Below the pieces are notes generated by a model. The model was not told the DNA's origin, ran no database searches, and saw only the letters and a list, made by a program, of their open reading frames with translations. From contig JAEUTG010000028.1 in assembly GCA_016788045.1 (NCBI GenBank), forward strand, positions 62,001 to 126,000: DNA of 64,000 bases, given 5' to 3'. The translations under genes were made by a program, and so were the position numbers. Positions within the stretch are counted from its first letter, which is position 1. Each line of letters begins with the position of its first letter. This DNA comes from Bacteroidales bacterium. GTDB lineage: Bacteria > Bacteroidota > Bacteroidia > Bacteroidales > Lentimicrobiaceae. Positions 26,639-36,007 of the stretch are shown here, one piece after another.

Positions 26639-27643
26639 TCAGAAGAGTTTTTCAGCGAGGTCAACCACGCGGGCTGAGTAACCCCATTCATTGTCGTACC
26701 ACGACATCACCTTGACGGTTTTGCCGTTTACCATAGTGCTGAGGGCATCAAAAATGGATGAAGCGGGATTGTGGATGATGTCAACCGAAACAATTTCATC
26801 TTCGGTGTATTCCAGAATTCCTTTCATCGGGCCTTCGGCAGCTTCTTTCATGGCAGCGTTAATCTGCTCTTTGGTAACTTCAACTTTCAGGTTAACAACG
26901 AGGTCAACCAGTGAACCGGTCGGGGTTGGTACCCTGACAGCCAGTCCGTCGAGTTTACCTTTGAGTTCCGGAATAACAATACCCACTGCCTTTGCAGCGC
27001 CGGTAGTTGTCGGGATCTGTGAGACCGCAGCTGAACGGGCACGGCGCAGATCGCTGTGCGGAGCATCGAGAATGGTCTGGTCGTTGGTATAAGAGTGAAT
27101 GGTTGTCATAAGGCCATTCTCAATACCGAATTTATCGTTAAGTACCTTGGCAACCGGGGCAAGGCAGTTGGTGGTGCAGGATGCATTTGAAATACACTGG
27201 TCGGTATCTTTCAGATCGTGGTCGTTCACACCGAGAACGATGGTACGGTCGATGGCATCTTTTGAAGGAACAGTCAGAATTACCTTCTTGGCACCATTTT
27301 TCAGGTGATCACCATAACCGCCCTTGGGACTTTCCTTTGAACGGAAAATACCGGTTGATTCAACAACTACATCCGGGATCACAGCCCATGCAATGTTTGC
27401 CGGATTGCGCTCAGCAGTAACCGGATATTTTACTCCGTTCACGATCAGTGAGGTTTCGTCAAATTCAATCTTACCATCGAAACGACCCTGGGTTGAATCG
27501 TATTTGAGGAGGTAAGCAAGAGTTTTGGTGCTGGTAAGGTCATTAATACCAACCACCTCAATATTGTTTCTTTCAAGCGCAAGCTTGAACACGTTGCGGC
27601 CGATTCTTCCGAATCCGTTGATACCCAGTTTGATTTTTGACAT
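26639..27643 (-). CDS. gapA: Glyceraldehyde-3-phosphate dehydrogenase
   Basis: A 334-residue glycolytic enzyme that oxidises glyceraldehyde 3-phosphate to 1,3-bisphosphoglycerate with NAD. The start at 27643 (MSKIKLGINGFGRIG) places the Rossmann motif at the N-terminus; the frame to 27691 would add 16 residues that lie across the promoter. The catalytic cysteine is in SNASCTTNCLAPVAKV and the catalytic His in HSYTNDQ. Length and motifs are standard. It is monocistronic, with a TACCTTTG box upstream and a strong terminator downstream. Confidence 0.96.
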   Translation of the reverse strand: MSKIKLGINGFGRIGRNVFKLALERNNIEVVGINDLTSTKTLAYLLKYDSTQGRFDGKIEFDETSLIVNGVKYPVTAERNPANIAWAVIPDVVVESTGIFRSKESPKGGYGDHLKNGAKKVILTVPSKDAIDRTIVLGVNDHDLKDTDQCISNASCTTNCLAPVAKVLNDKFGIENGLMTTIHSYTNDQTILDAPHSDLRRARSAAVSQIPTTTGAAKAVGIVIPELKGKLDGLAVRVPTPTGSLVDLVVNLKVEVTKEQINAAMKEAAEGPMKGILEYTEDEIVSVDIIHNPASSIFDALSTMVNGKTVKVMSWYDNEWGYSARVVDLAEKLF

Positions 27644-27688
27644 ATTTCTTAAATTTAAGTTAGCAATCTCTTTTTCAGAAAAGCAGTG

Positions 27689-27696
27689 CAAAGGTA
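27689..27696 (-). promoter_or_regulatory. -7 box of gapA
   Basis: TACCTTTG on the minus strand, 45 bases before the ATG at 27643. It supports the shorter gapA start. Between this box and lepA lie two small dyads, ATTGAC/GTCAAT (27783-27799) and CGCAA/TTGCG (27820-27833), of unknown meaning. Confidence 0.55.
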
Positions 27697-27890
27697 GCTA
27701 ATTTCAGGCGAAATTAAAAAACAATTCAAATAATTATTTTAATCGCAAAAATCTAATTATCAATTATTTATAATGCCATTCTATTGACAACTGGTCAATG
27801 TATATCAGGATATAAAAACCGCAATCGTTTGCGAAAAACATGACCTTATAGCGTTTTATTTAAAGCCTAACAACTTATGCTATTTCGTTA

Positions 27891-27898
27891 TAAATTTG
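27891..27898 (+). promoter_or_regulatory. -7 box of lepA, almost touching the start codon
   Basis: TAAATTTG ends five bases before the lepA ATG at 27904. With the usual 5-7 base distance to the transcription start, the message would begin at or next to the ATG, suggesting a leaderless mRNA. Confidence 0.45.
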
Positions 27899-27903
27899 CA
27901 CTG

Positions 27904-29691
27904 ATGAAAAATACGCGTAATTTTTGCATAATTGCCCACATCGACCACGGCAAGAGCACCCTGGCCGACCGTCTGCTGGAATTTACCGGAACACTATCGG
28001 AGCGTCAGCAACAGGATCAGGTTCTTGACGACATGGATCTGGAACGGGAACGTGGCATCACCATTAAGAGTCATGCCATTCAGATGGAGTACCGGTTTGA
28101 AGGTGCGGATTATAAACTCAACCTGATCGACACGCCGGGCCATGTCGATTTTTCCTATGAAGTGTCGAGGTCAATCGCAGCCTGTGAAGGGGCATTGCTG
28201 ATCATCGATGCCACCCAGGGAATTCAGGCTCAGACCATCTCCAATTTATACCTGGCCCTTGAGCATGACCTGGAAATCATTCCGGTGATGAACAAGATGG
28301 ACATGGACAACGCCATGCCCGAAGAGGTAGAGGAACAAATCATTGACCTGATTGGCTGTAAACCGGAAGACATCATCCGGGCCAGCGGTAAAACAGGGTT
28401 GGGAGTTGAAGATATCCTCCAGGCCATCATCCACCGCATCCCGGCCCCGGTGGGGGATCCCGAAGCTCCGCTGCAGGCACTCATTTTCGACTCTGTGTTC
28501 AACTCCTACCGGGGAATTATTGCCTATTTCCGCATCATCAACGGTGAGATCCGCAAAGGCGATTTTGTGAAGTTCTTTGCCACCGGAAAAGAATACAATG
28601 CCGATGAAATCGGAGTACTCAAGCTAACCCAACACCCCCGCGACGTGCTGAGTGCGGGCGATGTAGGCTACATCATTTCCGGAATAAAAACCTCCCGTGA
28701 AGTGAAAGTCGGTGATACCATCACCCATGTGAAACGACCCTGCGAAAAAGCCATCGAAGGTTTTACTAACGTTAAACCCATGGTTTATGCAGGTATTTAC
28801 CCTGTTGATGCCGATGATTACGAAGAGCTGCGGGCTTCGATGGAACGCCTTCAGCTGAATGATGCCTCCCTCGTGTTTGAACCGGAATCGTCAGCAGCCC
28901 TGGGCTTTGGTTTCAGGTGCGGATTTCTCGGCCTGCTTCACATGGAAATTATTCAGGAACGACTCGACCGCGAATTCAACATGGATGTGATCACGACCGT
29001 GCCGAACGTTTCGTACAAAGCCTACACCACCAAGGGCGATATCCTGGAAGTACACAACCCTTCGGGACTCCCTGCACCGAATTACCTCGATTTTATTGAA
29101 GAACCATACATTACCGCCCAGATCATCTCAAAATCAGAATACGTGGGGGCTGTAATGACCTTGTGTATCGGTAAACGCGGAATGCTGAAGAATCAGGTGT
29201 ACCTCACCAGCGACCGCATTGAACTGACAGTAGAATTACCGCTGGGAGAGATCGTTTTTGACTTCTATGATAAACTGAAGAGCATTTCGAAAGGCTATGC
29301 CTCCTTCGATTACCACATCACCGGATACAAGCAAGCGAAACTCGTAAGGCTTGATATTCTCCTCAACGGCGAACCGGTTGACGCACTTTCAACCCTGATC
29401 CATCAGGACAACGCATACGATTTCGGGCGCAGAATGTGCACAAAACTGAAAGAACTGATTCCACGTCAGCAGTTCGATATTGCCATTCAGGCGGCCATAG
29501 GTGCCAAGGTGATTGCCCGCGAAACGGTGAAAGCCGTGCGCAAGGATGTTACGGCCAAATGCTACGGAGGAGATATTACACGTAAGCGTAAGCTTCTTGA
29601 AAAACAGAAGAAGGGTAAGAAACGTATGCGCCAGGTAGGCAATGTGGAAGTACCGCAGACGGCATTCCTGGCTGTACTCAAGCTCGACTGA
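27904..29691 (+). CDS. lepA: Elongation factor 4 (back-translocase GTPase)
   Basis: A 595-residue translational GTPase that remodels stalled or mistranslocated ribosomes. The start at 27904 ([19 protein letters not shown]) gives the standard length; Met at 27877 lies upstream of the probable promoter. G motifs are present: AHIDHGKST (G1), GITIKSH (G2), DTPGH (G3) and NKMD (G4). EF-G-like domains II, III and V follow, ending in the LepA-specific C-terminal domain ([21 protein letters not shown], with the [15 protein letters not shown] basic loop). Convergent with the response-regulator gene only 9 bases away. Confidence 0.96.
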   Translation: MKNTRNFCIIAHIDHGKSTLADRLLEFTGTLSERQQQDQVLDDMDLERERGITIKSHAIQMEYRFEGADYKLNLIDTPGHVDFSYEVSRSIAACEGALLIIDATQGIQAQTISNLYLALEHDLEIIPVMNKMDMDNAMPEEVEEQIIDLIGCKPEDIIRASGKTGLGVEDILQAIIHRIPAPVGDPEAPLQALIFDSVFNSYRGIIAYFRIINGEIRKGDFVKFFATGKEYNADEIGVLKLTQHPRDVLSAGDVGYIISGIKTSREVKVGDTITHVKRPCEKAIEGFTNVKPMVYAGIYPVDADDYEELRASMERLQLNDASLVFEPESSAALGFGFRCGFLGLLHMEIIQERLDREFNMDVITTVPNVSYKAYTTKGDILEVHNPSGLPAPNYLDFIEEPYITAQIISKSEYVGAVMTLCIGKRGMLKNQVYLTSDRIELTVELPLGEIVFDFYDKLKSISKGYASFDYHITGYKQAKLVRLDILLNGEPVDALSTLIHQDNAYDFGRRMCTKLKELIPRQQFDIAIQAAIGAKVIARETVKAVRKDVTAKCYGGDITRKRKLLEKQKKGKKRMRQVGNVEVPQTAFLAVLKLD

Positions 29692-29700
29692 TCCGGCAGA

Positions 29701-30819
29701 TCAGATGTTGATGAGTTTATGCTTAACGGCGTAAATAATCACTTCAATGATGTTTTTGGCCTCGATTTTTGTCATCAGGTTTGCCCGGTGCTTTTCAACT
29801 GTGCGGCTGCTGATAAACATTTTATCGGCTATTTCCTTGGTGGATAACCCTTTACATACATAACCCAACACTTCCAGTTCCCGCTCCGAGAAGCTGATGA
29901 TCTCTTCAGCGGGTTTCTCCCTGACAGTTTCACTAACTCCGAATACAGAGATCAGTTTGTTGATGAGTTCGGCCGAGATATAATTGCGGTTACCCGAGAT
30001 CATGTCCACTGCTTTCTCGAATTCCTCTATCTCGCTCAGGCTGAGTTTTTCCAGCGCCTGATTTTCTGCCACTTCGGGTTTGCTAAGGGTCAGCATCCCG
30101 ATCAGGCTGGATTTCCCTTTGATTTTTAACCCTTCAATCCCGAACAACTCTGTGTGGATGACCTCACCATCTTTGCGGGCAACCCTGAATTTAATGTGAA
30201 TCTCTTTGTCAAAACCCCGCTGACACCTGCTGATTTTCTCCAGGGCCCCTGCCCTGTCTTCCTCAACGATAAGGTCGTGAAAGCCCATCCTGAGCAATTC
30301 TTCACGGCTAAAGCCAAGCGTGGATGAAAGACTTGGGTTGGACTCAATAAACCGGTCGTCCTGATAGATATAGATGCCGTAAGGAGAGATCATCGAAAGA
30401 GCGATAAATTTCTCTTCATTGGCTTTGCGATGGGCTTCTGCCTTGTTCAGCCGCGTAGCGATTGAAGTAAGCAATTCATCGTATTCAAAAGGTTTCACGA
30501 TGTAATCGTCAGCTCCGAGCTGCATCCCGAACCTGATTTCCTTGAGGTCGGATTTGGCCGTCAGGAAAACAAATGGAATCATGGCTGTAGCAGAGCTCTC
30601 CTTTAAGACATTGAAAACATCGTAACCACTGATCTCATTCATCGAAATATCGCACAGAATCAGATCCGGCATCAGGGCAAAGGCCTTCTGTATCCCGGCA
30701 GCACCATCGCTGGCATGAGTAACATCATATCCTTTTACCCTCAGCAGATTTGATATCGTAATTGCCAGAGATTTGTCATCTTCGACCAAAAGAACCTTGA
30801 TGTTGTTGGCTTCGTTCAT
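29701..30819 (-). CDS. Response regulator: REC, PAS and LuxR-type HTH
   Basis: A 372-residue regulator. The receiver domain (about 5-125) has the acidic pair EDD, a phospho-acceptor Asp in DLILCDISM, and Lys in FLTAKSD. A PAS domain (about 135-260) reads YIYQDDRFIESNPSLSSTLGFSREELL. The C-terminal LuxR/GerE HTH (about 308-365) reads SERELEVLGYVCKGLSTKEIADKMFISSRTVEKHRANL. It lies 33 bases downstream of a PAS-containing histidine kinase in the same direction, its probable partner. The internal PAS between REC and HTH is uncommon and may sense a second signal. Target genes unknown. Confidence 0.9.
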   Translation of the reverse strand: MNEANNIKVLLVEDDKSLAITISNLLRVKGYDVTHASDGAAGIQKAFALMPDLILCDISMNEISGYDVFNVLKESSATAMIPFVFLTAKSDLKEIRFGMQLGADDYIVKPFEYDELLTSIATRLNKAEAHRKANEEKFIALSMISPYGIYIYQDDRFIESNPSLSSTLGFSREELLRMGFHDLIVEEDRAGALEKISRCQRGFDKEIHIKFRVARKDGEVIHTELFGIEGLKIKGKSSLIGMLTLSKPEVAENQALEKLSLSEIEEFEKAVDMISGNRNYISAELINKLISVFGVSETVREKPAEEIISFSERELEVLGYVCKGLSTKEIADKMFISSRTVEKHRANLMTKIEAKNIIEVIIYAVKHKLINI

Positions 30820-30852
30820 TATTCCTCTCAGATTTATTGTACTTTTAATTTA

Positions 30853-32370
30853 TTATTCCGTAACCGGTAATACCACTTTAAAAACCGAACCTTCACCGGT
30901 ACCGCTTTCAAAACTGATTTCACCTTTATGCAGTTTCAGACAATCCCTTACCACTGCAAGACCCAATCCTGATCCCCGTGCATGCATCGAATTGCTGGCT
31001 CTGTAGAAAGGTTCGAATATGTAGGTCTTCTCATCCTCAGGTATACCGATTCCGCTATCTGCAACAGTAAATCCGGCCAAAGAAGGTGATACCATGTACA
31101 CTGTAAACTTAACCCTCGACTTTTTATCCGAAAACTTCAGGGCATTCAGCAAAAGGTTTGTAAAGATATGATTAAATAATGATTCATCGATCCATAGTTC
31201 ATCCGGTATCTGACCAATTGACAGGTCAATCCGGTCAGGAACCAGTTCCATTTCGTTCAGGTCCTTCACCAGGTTGGCACAAAGTTTTCTCAGATCCGTA
31301 TACGCTGGTCTGAATCCAAGCTTACCTTTATTTACGGCATCGATCACGGTTACCTTATCAAGCACCCTCAGAAGGGATTTAACGGCCATCCTGCTCAGCT
31401 CGAAGGCATCGTTGATGGTTTCGGCATCGAGTTCAAACCGGTGATTTTCAAGCAGCTGGAGATTGCTGTAAATGATCGAAAGCGGTGTTCTGAACTCATG
31501 TGAAATGGTAGAGATGTATTTTGATTTTACATTGCTGAGCTCAATCTCTCTTTCAAGCGACGATTGCAGCTGCGCCTGACGTTCTTTTCGATCGGTGATG
31601 TCGCGTATCAACGCATGCACCCCCATATTGATACCATCAGGATCGGAAAAAGTAGCAGCGGTTATTTCGGCCCAGTGCCGGGTATTGTCGCTGTGTAAAA
31701 ATTCCAGTTCAAACAGTTCTTTAACCGATTTAGTGTTGTGTTCAACCAGCCTGCCCCATACTTCATTGAGCCGGAGCAGTGAATCAGGTACAAGAAGCTT
31801 GTCAAGGGTGAGCCCGGCTATCTCTTCTACCGAATAACCTGTCAGGTTTTTGATGGATGCGCTCATAAATGCCAGCCTCCCATCAAGCCCTGCCACACAG
31901 AAAACATCGGTCATATTTTCGGCTACCAGACTGTAAAGCACTTTCCGGCTACCGATTTCATCCACGCAATCAAGATAATAGGTAACATCCCGGCAAGTTG
32001 AAAAAATATAGGCTGCCCCTTCGGCCTGAAACGGAAACTTACTGATCAGAAATTTATAATCCTTTCCGTTGAAATTCTGCTCATGGATATACTCCATGGC
32101 ATGCCCGTTTTCAAGTACCTTTCGGTCATCCTTGTCAGCATTGTCCATAAGATAACCAATCGCACGTATCCACACCCTGTCAAGCGGCTCATGAAAACCG
32201 GTAAGTGGCTCTTCCGAACAACTGTTGTTGAATGTAAAGGAAGAAGGTTTACCGTCACGGCGGCGGATGTATGAATAAACGGATAAACCGGTAGCCGGCA
32301 TTTTCTCGGCGGGTGAGAACAACTGCAGTTCAGCAGGGGCAAAAAGTTCGGGCAGCTTATACGAGACCAT
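30853..32370 (-). CDS. PAS-domain sensor histidine kinase
   Basis: A 505-residue kinase without obvious membrane helices, so probably cytoplasmic. Two PAS-like regions occupy about residues 40-140 and 145-265 (the second with VFCVAGLDGRLAFMSASIKNLTGYS and a PAC-type tail, HALIRDITDRKERQ). The HisKA domain follows with the phosphorylated His in ISHEFRTPLSI, then the HATPase domain with N, G1 and G2 boxes (NLLLNALKFS, DSGIGIP, GSGLGLAV). It is the first gene of a two-gene operon with the REC-PAS-LuxR regulator. The signal is unknown. Confidence 0.92.
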   Translation of the reverse strand: MVSYKLPELFAPAELQLFSPAEKMPATGLSVYSYIRRRDGKPSSFTFNNSCSEEPLTGFHEPLDRVWIRAIGYLMDNADKDDRKVLENGHAMEYIHEQNFNGKDYKFLISKFPFQAEGAAYIFSTCRDVTYYLDCVDEIGSRKVLYSLVAENMTDVFCVAGLDGRLAFMSASIKNLTGYSVEEIAGLTLDKLLVPDSLLRLNEVWGRLVEHNTKSVKELFELEFLHSDNTRHWAEITAATFSDPDGINMGVHALIRDITDRKERQAQLQSSLEREIELSNVKSKYISTISHEFRTPLSIIYSNLQLLENHRFELDAETINDAFELSRMAVKSLLRVLDKVTVIDAVNKGKLGFRPAYTDLRKLCANLVKDLNEMELVPDRIDLSIGQIPDELWIDESLFNHIFTNLLLNALKFSDKKSRVKFTVYMVSPSLAGFTVADSGIGIPEDEKTYIFEPFYRASNSMHARGSGLGLAVVRDCLKLHKGEISFESGTGEGSVFKVVLPVTE

Positions 32371-32553
32371 GGGAGAAAGTTTTTATGCTCAGTACGCAAT
32401 ACATTAATCATTCATAATGTTAATAGATAAAACCTGATTTTGTAACAAGCGGATAAACGATGTCTGCAGGATTTCTGAAAATAAAATCAGCAGATTGTAA
32501 CTTTTTGGCAGAAATACTGTCATAGAATCAACCGACTGAGAAAATCATGGCAG

Positions 32554-33036
32554 ATGACAACAGCGGAATATAACAGCTGCGTAAATAAATACGCCGATGG
32601 GGTGTATAGGTTTATCCTTAAAAACATAGGAGAGACCGAGCGTGCGCGTGATATTGTGCAGGATTCCTTTTTGAAAATGTGGGAGCGTGCAGGCGAAATC
32701 TCGTCTGAGAAAGCGAAATCATACCTGTTCACCACAGCCTATCATACCATGATTGATGACATCAGAAGGAACAAACGCCTGACCAACCTTGACGGGAACG
32801 AAGCAGGAATGACCGTTAACAACACCTATTCCGACCTTCAGAAGGTTCTTGAAACAGCCCTGGAAAAACTTCCTGACATACAGAAAGCAGTGATCACCCT
32901 CAGGGACTATGAAGGATACTCTTACGAAGAAATCGGAGCCATTACAGGGCTGAACGAATCGCAGGTAAAAGTGTACATTTACCGGGCCAGACTCAGCCTT
33001 AAGAATTACATCGGAAGTCTTGACACCGTTTTATAA
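32554..33036 (+). CDS. ECF-type RNA polymerase sigma factor
   Basis: A 160-residue sigma-70 family factor with region 2 (about 10-75, YRFILKNIGETERARDIVQDSFLKMWE) and region 4 (about 105-155, LPDIQKAVITLRDYEGYSYEEIGAITGLNESQVKVYIYRA). Region 3 is absent, as in ECF factors. The next gene, 27 bases downstream, encodes a single-pass protein with the topology of an anti-sigma factor, followed by a GIN-domain outer-membrane protein. The three probably form one regulatory and output unit. A weak -7-like TAACTTTT is at about 32508-32515. Confidence 0.93.
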   Translation: MTTAEYNSCVNKYADGVYRFILKNIGETERARDIVQDSFLKMWERAGEISSEKAKSYLFTTAYHTMIDDIRRNKRLTNLDGNEAGMTVNNTYSDLQKVLETALEKLPDIQKAVITLRDYEGYSYEEIGAITGLNESQVKVYIYRARLSLKNYIGSLDTVL

Positions 33037-33063
33037 AACCAAAGGCATAAGGAGAGAGATGCC

Positions 33064-34206
33064 ATGGAAGAAAAACCAAAAATAAATACATCGAATTACG
33101 AAGCTTTCGTAATCAGCTACCTCGACGGTTCGCTTGACCCGGTTGGCGTCGCTGAGTTGCTGCTTTTTCTTGAGCTCAATCCCGCCATTAAAGAGGAAGT
33201 TGCCGGGATTGCACCGGCCGTGCTTAAGCCCTCTGATGATCCCGCCTATGAATTCAAGGAATTGCTGCTTCAACCTGCCGACAGGGATGCGGATCTTCTG
33301 AACTCTAAGAATCACGAACTGTACTTTATTGCTGCCCACGAAAATGACCTTTCACCAAAAGGCATGAGAAAAGTCAGGCAATTTATTCAAGCTCACCCCG
33401 AATCAGAAAAGGATTTTCTGGCCTTCGGGAATTCGAGGCTTAAGCCTGACCAGACCCTTGTTTTTCCGGCTTCAGAGAATCTGAAAATGCGGGTTCCTGT
33501 TGCCGGCCGCAGACTGTTGTTTACTTCGCTTGCAGCCGCTGCCAGCATCCTTATCCTGATGACCCTGTTCTTCAACATCGACCGGAAACCGGAAGCAGTA
33601 TTCACCGAGAATTATCAGAAGACTGACACAATAAAGGAGAAACCCCGCAGAGAAACACCGGTTCAGAAAGATTTTTCCGACAGAACGGGCAATAATAACA
33701 CCGATATACCCAAAAGCAGCAACAAAAACCCAGGCAAGGCCGGTAAGTCTGTCAATACAGAAAATCCAGTGAAGTCCCCTGCTGAAAGAACGCAGGAAGG
33801 ATTGAAAAAGATGCCGTCAAAACGGATTCTGAATAACACCAGTGAGCCGTTTCAGCGTAGTTACCGGACTTTCTATTCCTCGCTGTTTGAAGATATAACC
33901 CGGTCGCAGGAACCCATGCTTGCCAGCCTTGAATCTGAGCCGCGTGAGCATAAAGGAAGCCTGCCCCTGAGTACCCGGACCGGTAAACGTATCGGTAACC
34001 TTCTCAGAAACGGCACCCACATCGCCTCCAATGTCAATGAATCCTTCAGCGGATGGATGCTTGCAGATCTGGGCATTGAGGGATTAAACCTTTTAACAGA
34101 CAACGACCTGAAGCTACAGCGTTTTGTTGGGCGGGATGGCAGAACAGATAAAATCAGTATTACAGAAAGTGGTTCCGGCTACGCCTTTGGCAGGAATCCG
34201 AATTGA
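33064..34206 (+). CDS. Single-pass anti-sigma-factor-like protein
   Basis: A 380-residue protein with no firm family match. The first 145 residues are cytosolic and contain two similar modules, one with FVISYLDGSLDPVGVAELLLF and ending NPAIKEEV, the other with YFIAAHENDLSPKGMRKVRQF and ending HPESEKDF. Both resemble anti-sigma N-terminal helices (D/N-G-x-L-x-P, then a helix and N/H-P). No zinc-binding HxxxCxxC is present. A membrane helix lies at about 150-170 (LLFTSLAAAASILILMTLFF), followed by a 200-residue polar, Lys/Asn/Pro-rich periplasmic part. Position between an ECF sigma factor and an outer-membrane protein supports the anti-sigma reading, which is inference. Confidence 0.6.
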   Translation: MEEKPKINTSNYEAFVISYLDGSLDPVGVAELLLFLELNPAIKEEVAGIAPAVLKPSDDPAYEFKELLLQPADRDADLLNSKNHELYFIAAHENDLSPKGMRKVRQFIQAHPESEKDFLAFGNSRLKPDQTLVFPASENLKMRVPVAGRRLLFTSLAAAASILILMTLFFNIDRKPEAVFTENYQKTDTIKEKPRRETPVQKDFSDRTGNNNTDIPKSSNKNPGKAGKSVNTENPVKSPAERTQEGLKKMPSKRILNNTSEPFQRSYRTFYSSLFEDITRSQEPMLASLESEPREHKGSLPLSTRTGKRIGNLLRNGTHIASNVNESFSGWMLADLGIEGLNLLTDNDLKLQRFVGRDGRTDKISITESGSGYAFGRNPN

Positions 34207-34296
34207 AAAGAAATTTCCTGAAAGAAAAAAAATGAAATGCCTGTAACAAATGAAAAGGGATTGCCGTCACAAGGATAAATTCCAACAAACAAAGCC

Positions 34297-35856
34297 ATGA
34301 AAACTATTCCATCACTTCACAAAACAGCAGCCTTCGTTTTCATTATGCTCTTCAGCAGCTTTCTGGCGCAGGCTCAGACAAAAGGCAGCGGCAACCTCAC
34401 CAAAGAAGACAGGGAGGTATCCTCATTTACAGAAATTGAAGCCGGCAGCGCATTTGAAATACTCCTTGAACAAGGAGAACCGCTGAAGGTCACCGTAGAA
34501 ACAGATGACAATTACCAGGAAAACATCAAGGTTACGGTTGAAAACAATCGCCTGAAAGTTTCCTCAGGAAGTATGAAGAATCCGACAGCCATGCGTATCT
34601 ATATCACTGCACCGGAAATTTCCCGCATCATTACGGAAGGTGCAGCAAGGCTCGATTCAAAAAATGATCTTAAGGTGACCAACCTCAGCCTTGACGCCAG
34701 TGGAGCCTCGAGAATTACGCTTGGAGCTGAAGCCGAACTGATCAGCAGCAATATCAGCGGAGCATCGAAGGTTTATTTAAAAGGTCATTCCAGCAATATG
34801 AAAGCAGAGGTTTCCGGCGCAGCGATGCTCGAGGCCATTCAACTGGTGACACAGTCAGCCGAGTTAGAAGTGAGTGGTGCAGCCAAAGCCAAAGTCTATG
34901 CTGTCAGTTCACTGAATGCAGAAGTCAGCGGAGCCGGCAATCTGTCGTACTTCGAAACCGATGAAGTGAAGCGTATCTCAACCCCCGGCACCTACAACTT
35001 CACGTTCCAGAATCCTGAAAATCCTGAAAATACTGAAGCAGAAGCTATTATAACCTCCTCCGGTTTGGGTGATTCAACCCTGATAAGCATCGGCGATATT
35101 AAAGTGCAGGTGGTTGAAGGTGACCCGGTTAAAGTTACCATCGGCAACAATGAACTTGAAGTAGATGAAGACGGCAATGTGGACTTTAAACGCGACCGTA
35201 AAGACCGTGATCGTTACGACGGGCACTGGGGCGGCTTCGATCTGGGAATCAATGGCTATGTGAACGGAAAACAGGAATTTGATCTTCCCGAAGCGTACGA
35301 CTTCCTCGACCTCAGGTGGGAAAAATCCATCAATGTTGCCATCAATTTCTGGGAACAGAACTTCAACCTGATCAACAACCAACTCGGATTGACAACCGGT
35401 CTGGGCTTAAACTGGAACAATTACCGTTTCGAAGACCGGGCATACATTACAAGAACATCTGAAGGCATCTCAGGTGGTTTCTACCCTGCAGGGGGTGAAC
35501 GGAATTATACAAAAAGCAAATTGGTGGTGTCTTACCTTACACTTCCCCTTTTACTCGAATTTCAGACCAACAGGTTCTCAAAAAAGAACAGCTTTCACAT
35601 CGGAGGCGGACTGCTTACCGGTCTCAAAATCGGCTCTCATACGAAGATGGTTTACAACGATGGCAGCAAGCAGAAAGACAAATACCGCGACAGCAAAGGA
35701 TTTGACATCAATCCTTTCCGGTTCGACCTTATGGCAAGAATCGGATGGGGCAAGATTAATCTGTATGCAAATTACTCACTGAATACATTATTCAAGAACA
35801 ACCGCGGCCCCGAATTGTACCCGTTTTCAGCCGGTATTACGCTGGCAAGCTGGTAA
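34297..35856 (+). CDS. Head-GIN (DUF2807) domain outer-membrane beta-barrel protein
   Basis: A 519-residue protein with a signal peptide (about residues 1-27, ending LAQAQT). A GIN/DUF2807 domain spans about 40-235: repeated short beta strands around FTEIEAGSAFEILLEQGEPLKVTVETD, ASGASRITLGAEAELISSN and SGAAKAKVYAVSSLNAEVSGAG. This forms a right-handed beta helix of the 'head' type. A linker (235-310) leads to an outer-membrane-barrel-like C-terminal half ending PFSAGITLASW. The role of the GIN domain is not established; an adhesive or cell-surface role has been proposed. It is the third gene after the ECF sigma factor and ends at a strong terminator. Confidence 0.8.
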   Translation: MKTIPSLHKTAAFVFIMLFSSFLAQAQTKGSGNLTKEDREVSSFTEIEAGSAFEILLEQGEPLKVTVETDDNYQENIKVTVENNRLKVSSGSMKNPTAMRIYITAPEISRIITEGAARLDSKNDLKVTNLSLDASGASRITLGAEAELISSNISGASKVYLKGHSSNMKAEVSGAAMLEAIQLVTQSAELEVSGAAKAKVYAVSSLNAEVSGAGNLSYFETDEVKRISTPGTYNFTFQNPENPENTEAEAIITSSGLGDSTLISIGDIKVQVVEGDPVKVTIGNNELEVDEDGNVDFKRDRKDRDRYDGHWGGFDLGINGYVNGKQEFDLPEAYDFLDLRWEKSINVAINFWEQNFNLINNQLGLTTGLGLNWNNYRFEDRAYITRTSEGISGGFYPAGGERNYTKSKLVVSYLTLPLLLEFQTNRFSKKNSFHIGGGLLTGLKIGSHTKMVYNDGSKQKDKYRDSKGFDINPFRFDLMARIGWGKINLYANYSLNTLFKNNRGPELYPFSAGITLASW

Positions 35857-35880
35857 ATTCAGCCTGAGTTGCATCTGCCA

Positions 35881-35911
35881 ATGCTGCTGCCCCAAAGGCG
35901 GCAGCATTTTT
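35881..35911 (+). terminator. Terminator of the ECF/anti-sigma/GIN operon
   Basis: ATGCTGCTGCC (35881-35891) pairs with GGCGGCAGCAT (35897-35907), one G-T wobble, CCAAA loop, followed by TTTTTGTTTT. A near-consensus -7 box TAATTTTA (35930-35937) for yebC follows at once. Confidence 0.8.
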
Positions 35912-36007
35912 GTTTTGGCAAAAAAATAGTAATTTTACCCCCCCGCTTTGTGCCATTCGTCGCAGCGTCAATTTATTACTGAATGAATTTCAATTAATTA
36001 CAACTTT

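Noticed and set aside
29687..29704. CTGATC/GATCAG dyad between lepA and the response regulator as a terminator
   Set aside because: The stem is six bases, overlaps the lepA stop codon and has no T run on either strand.
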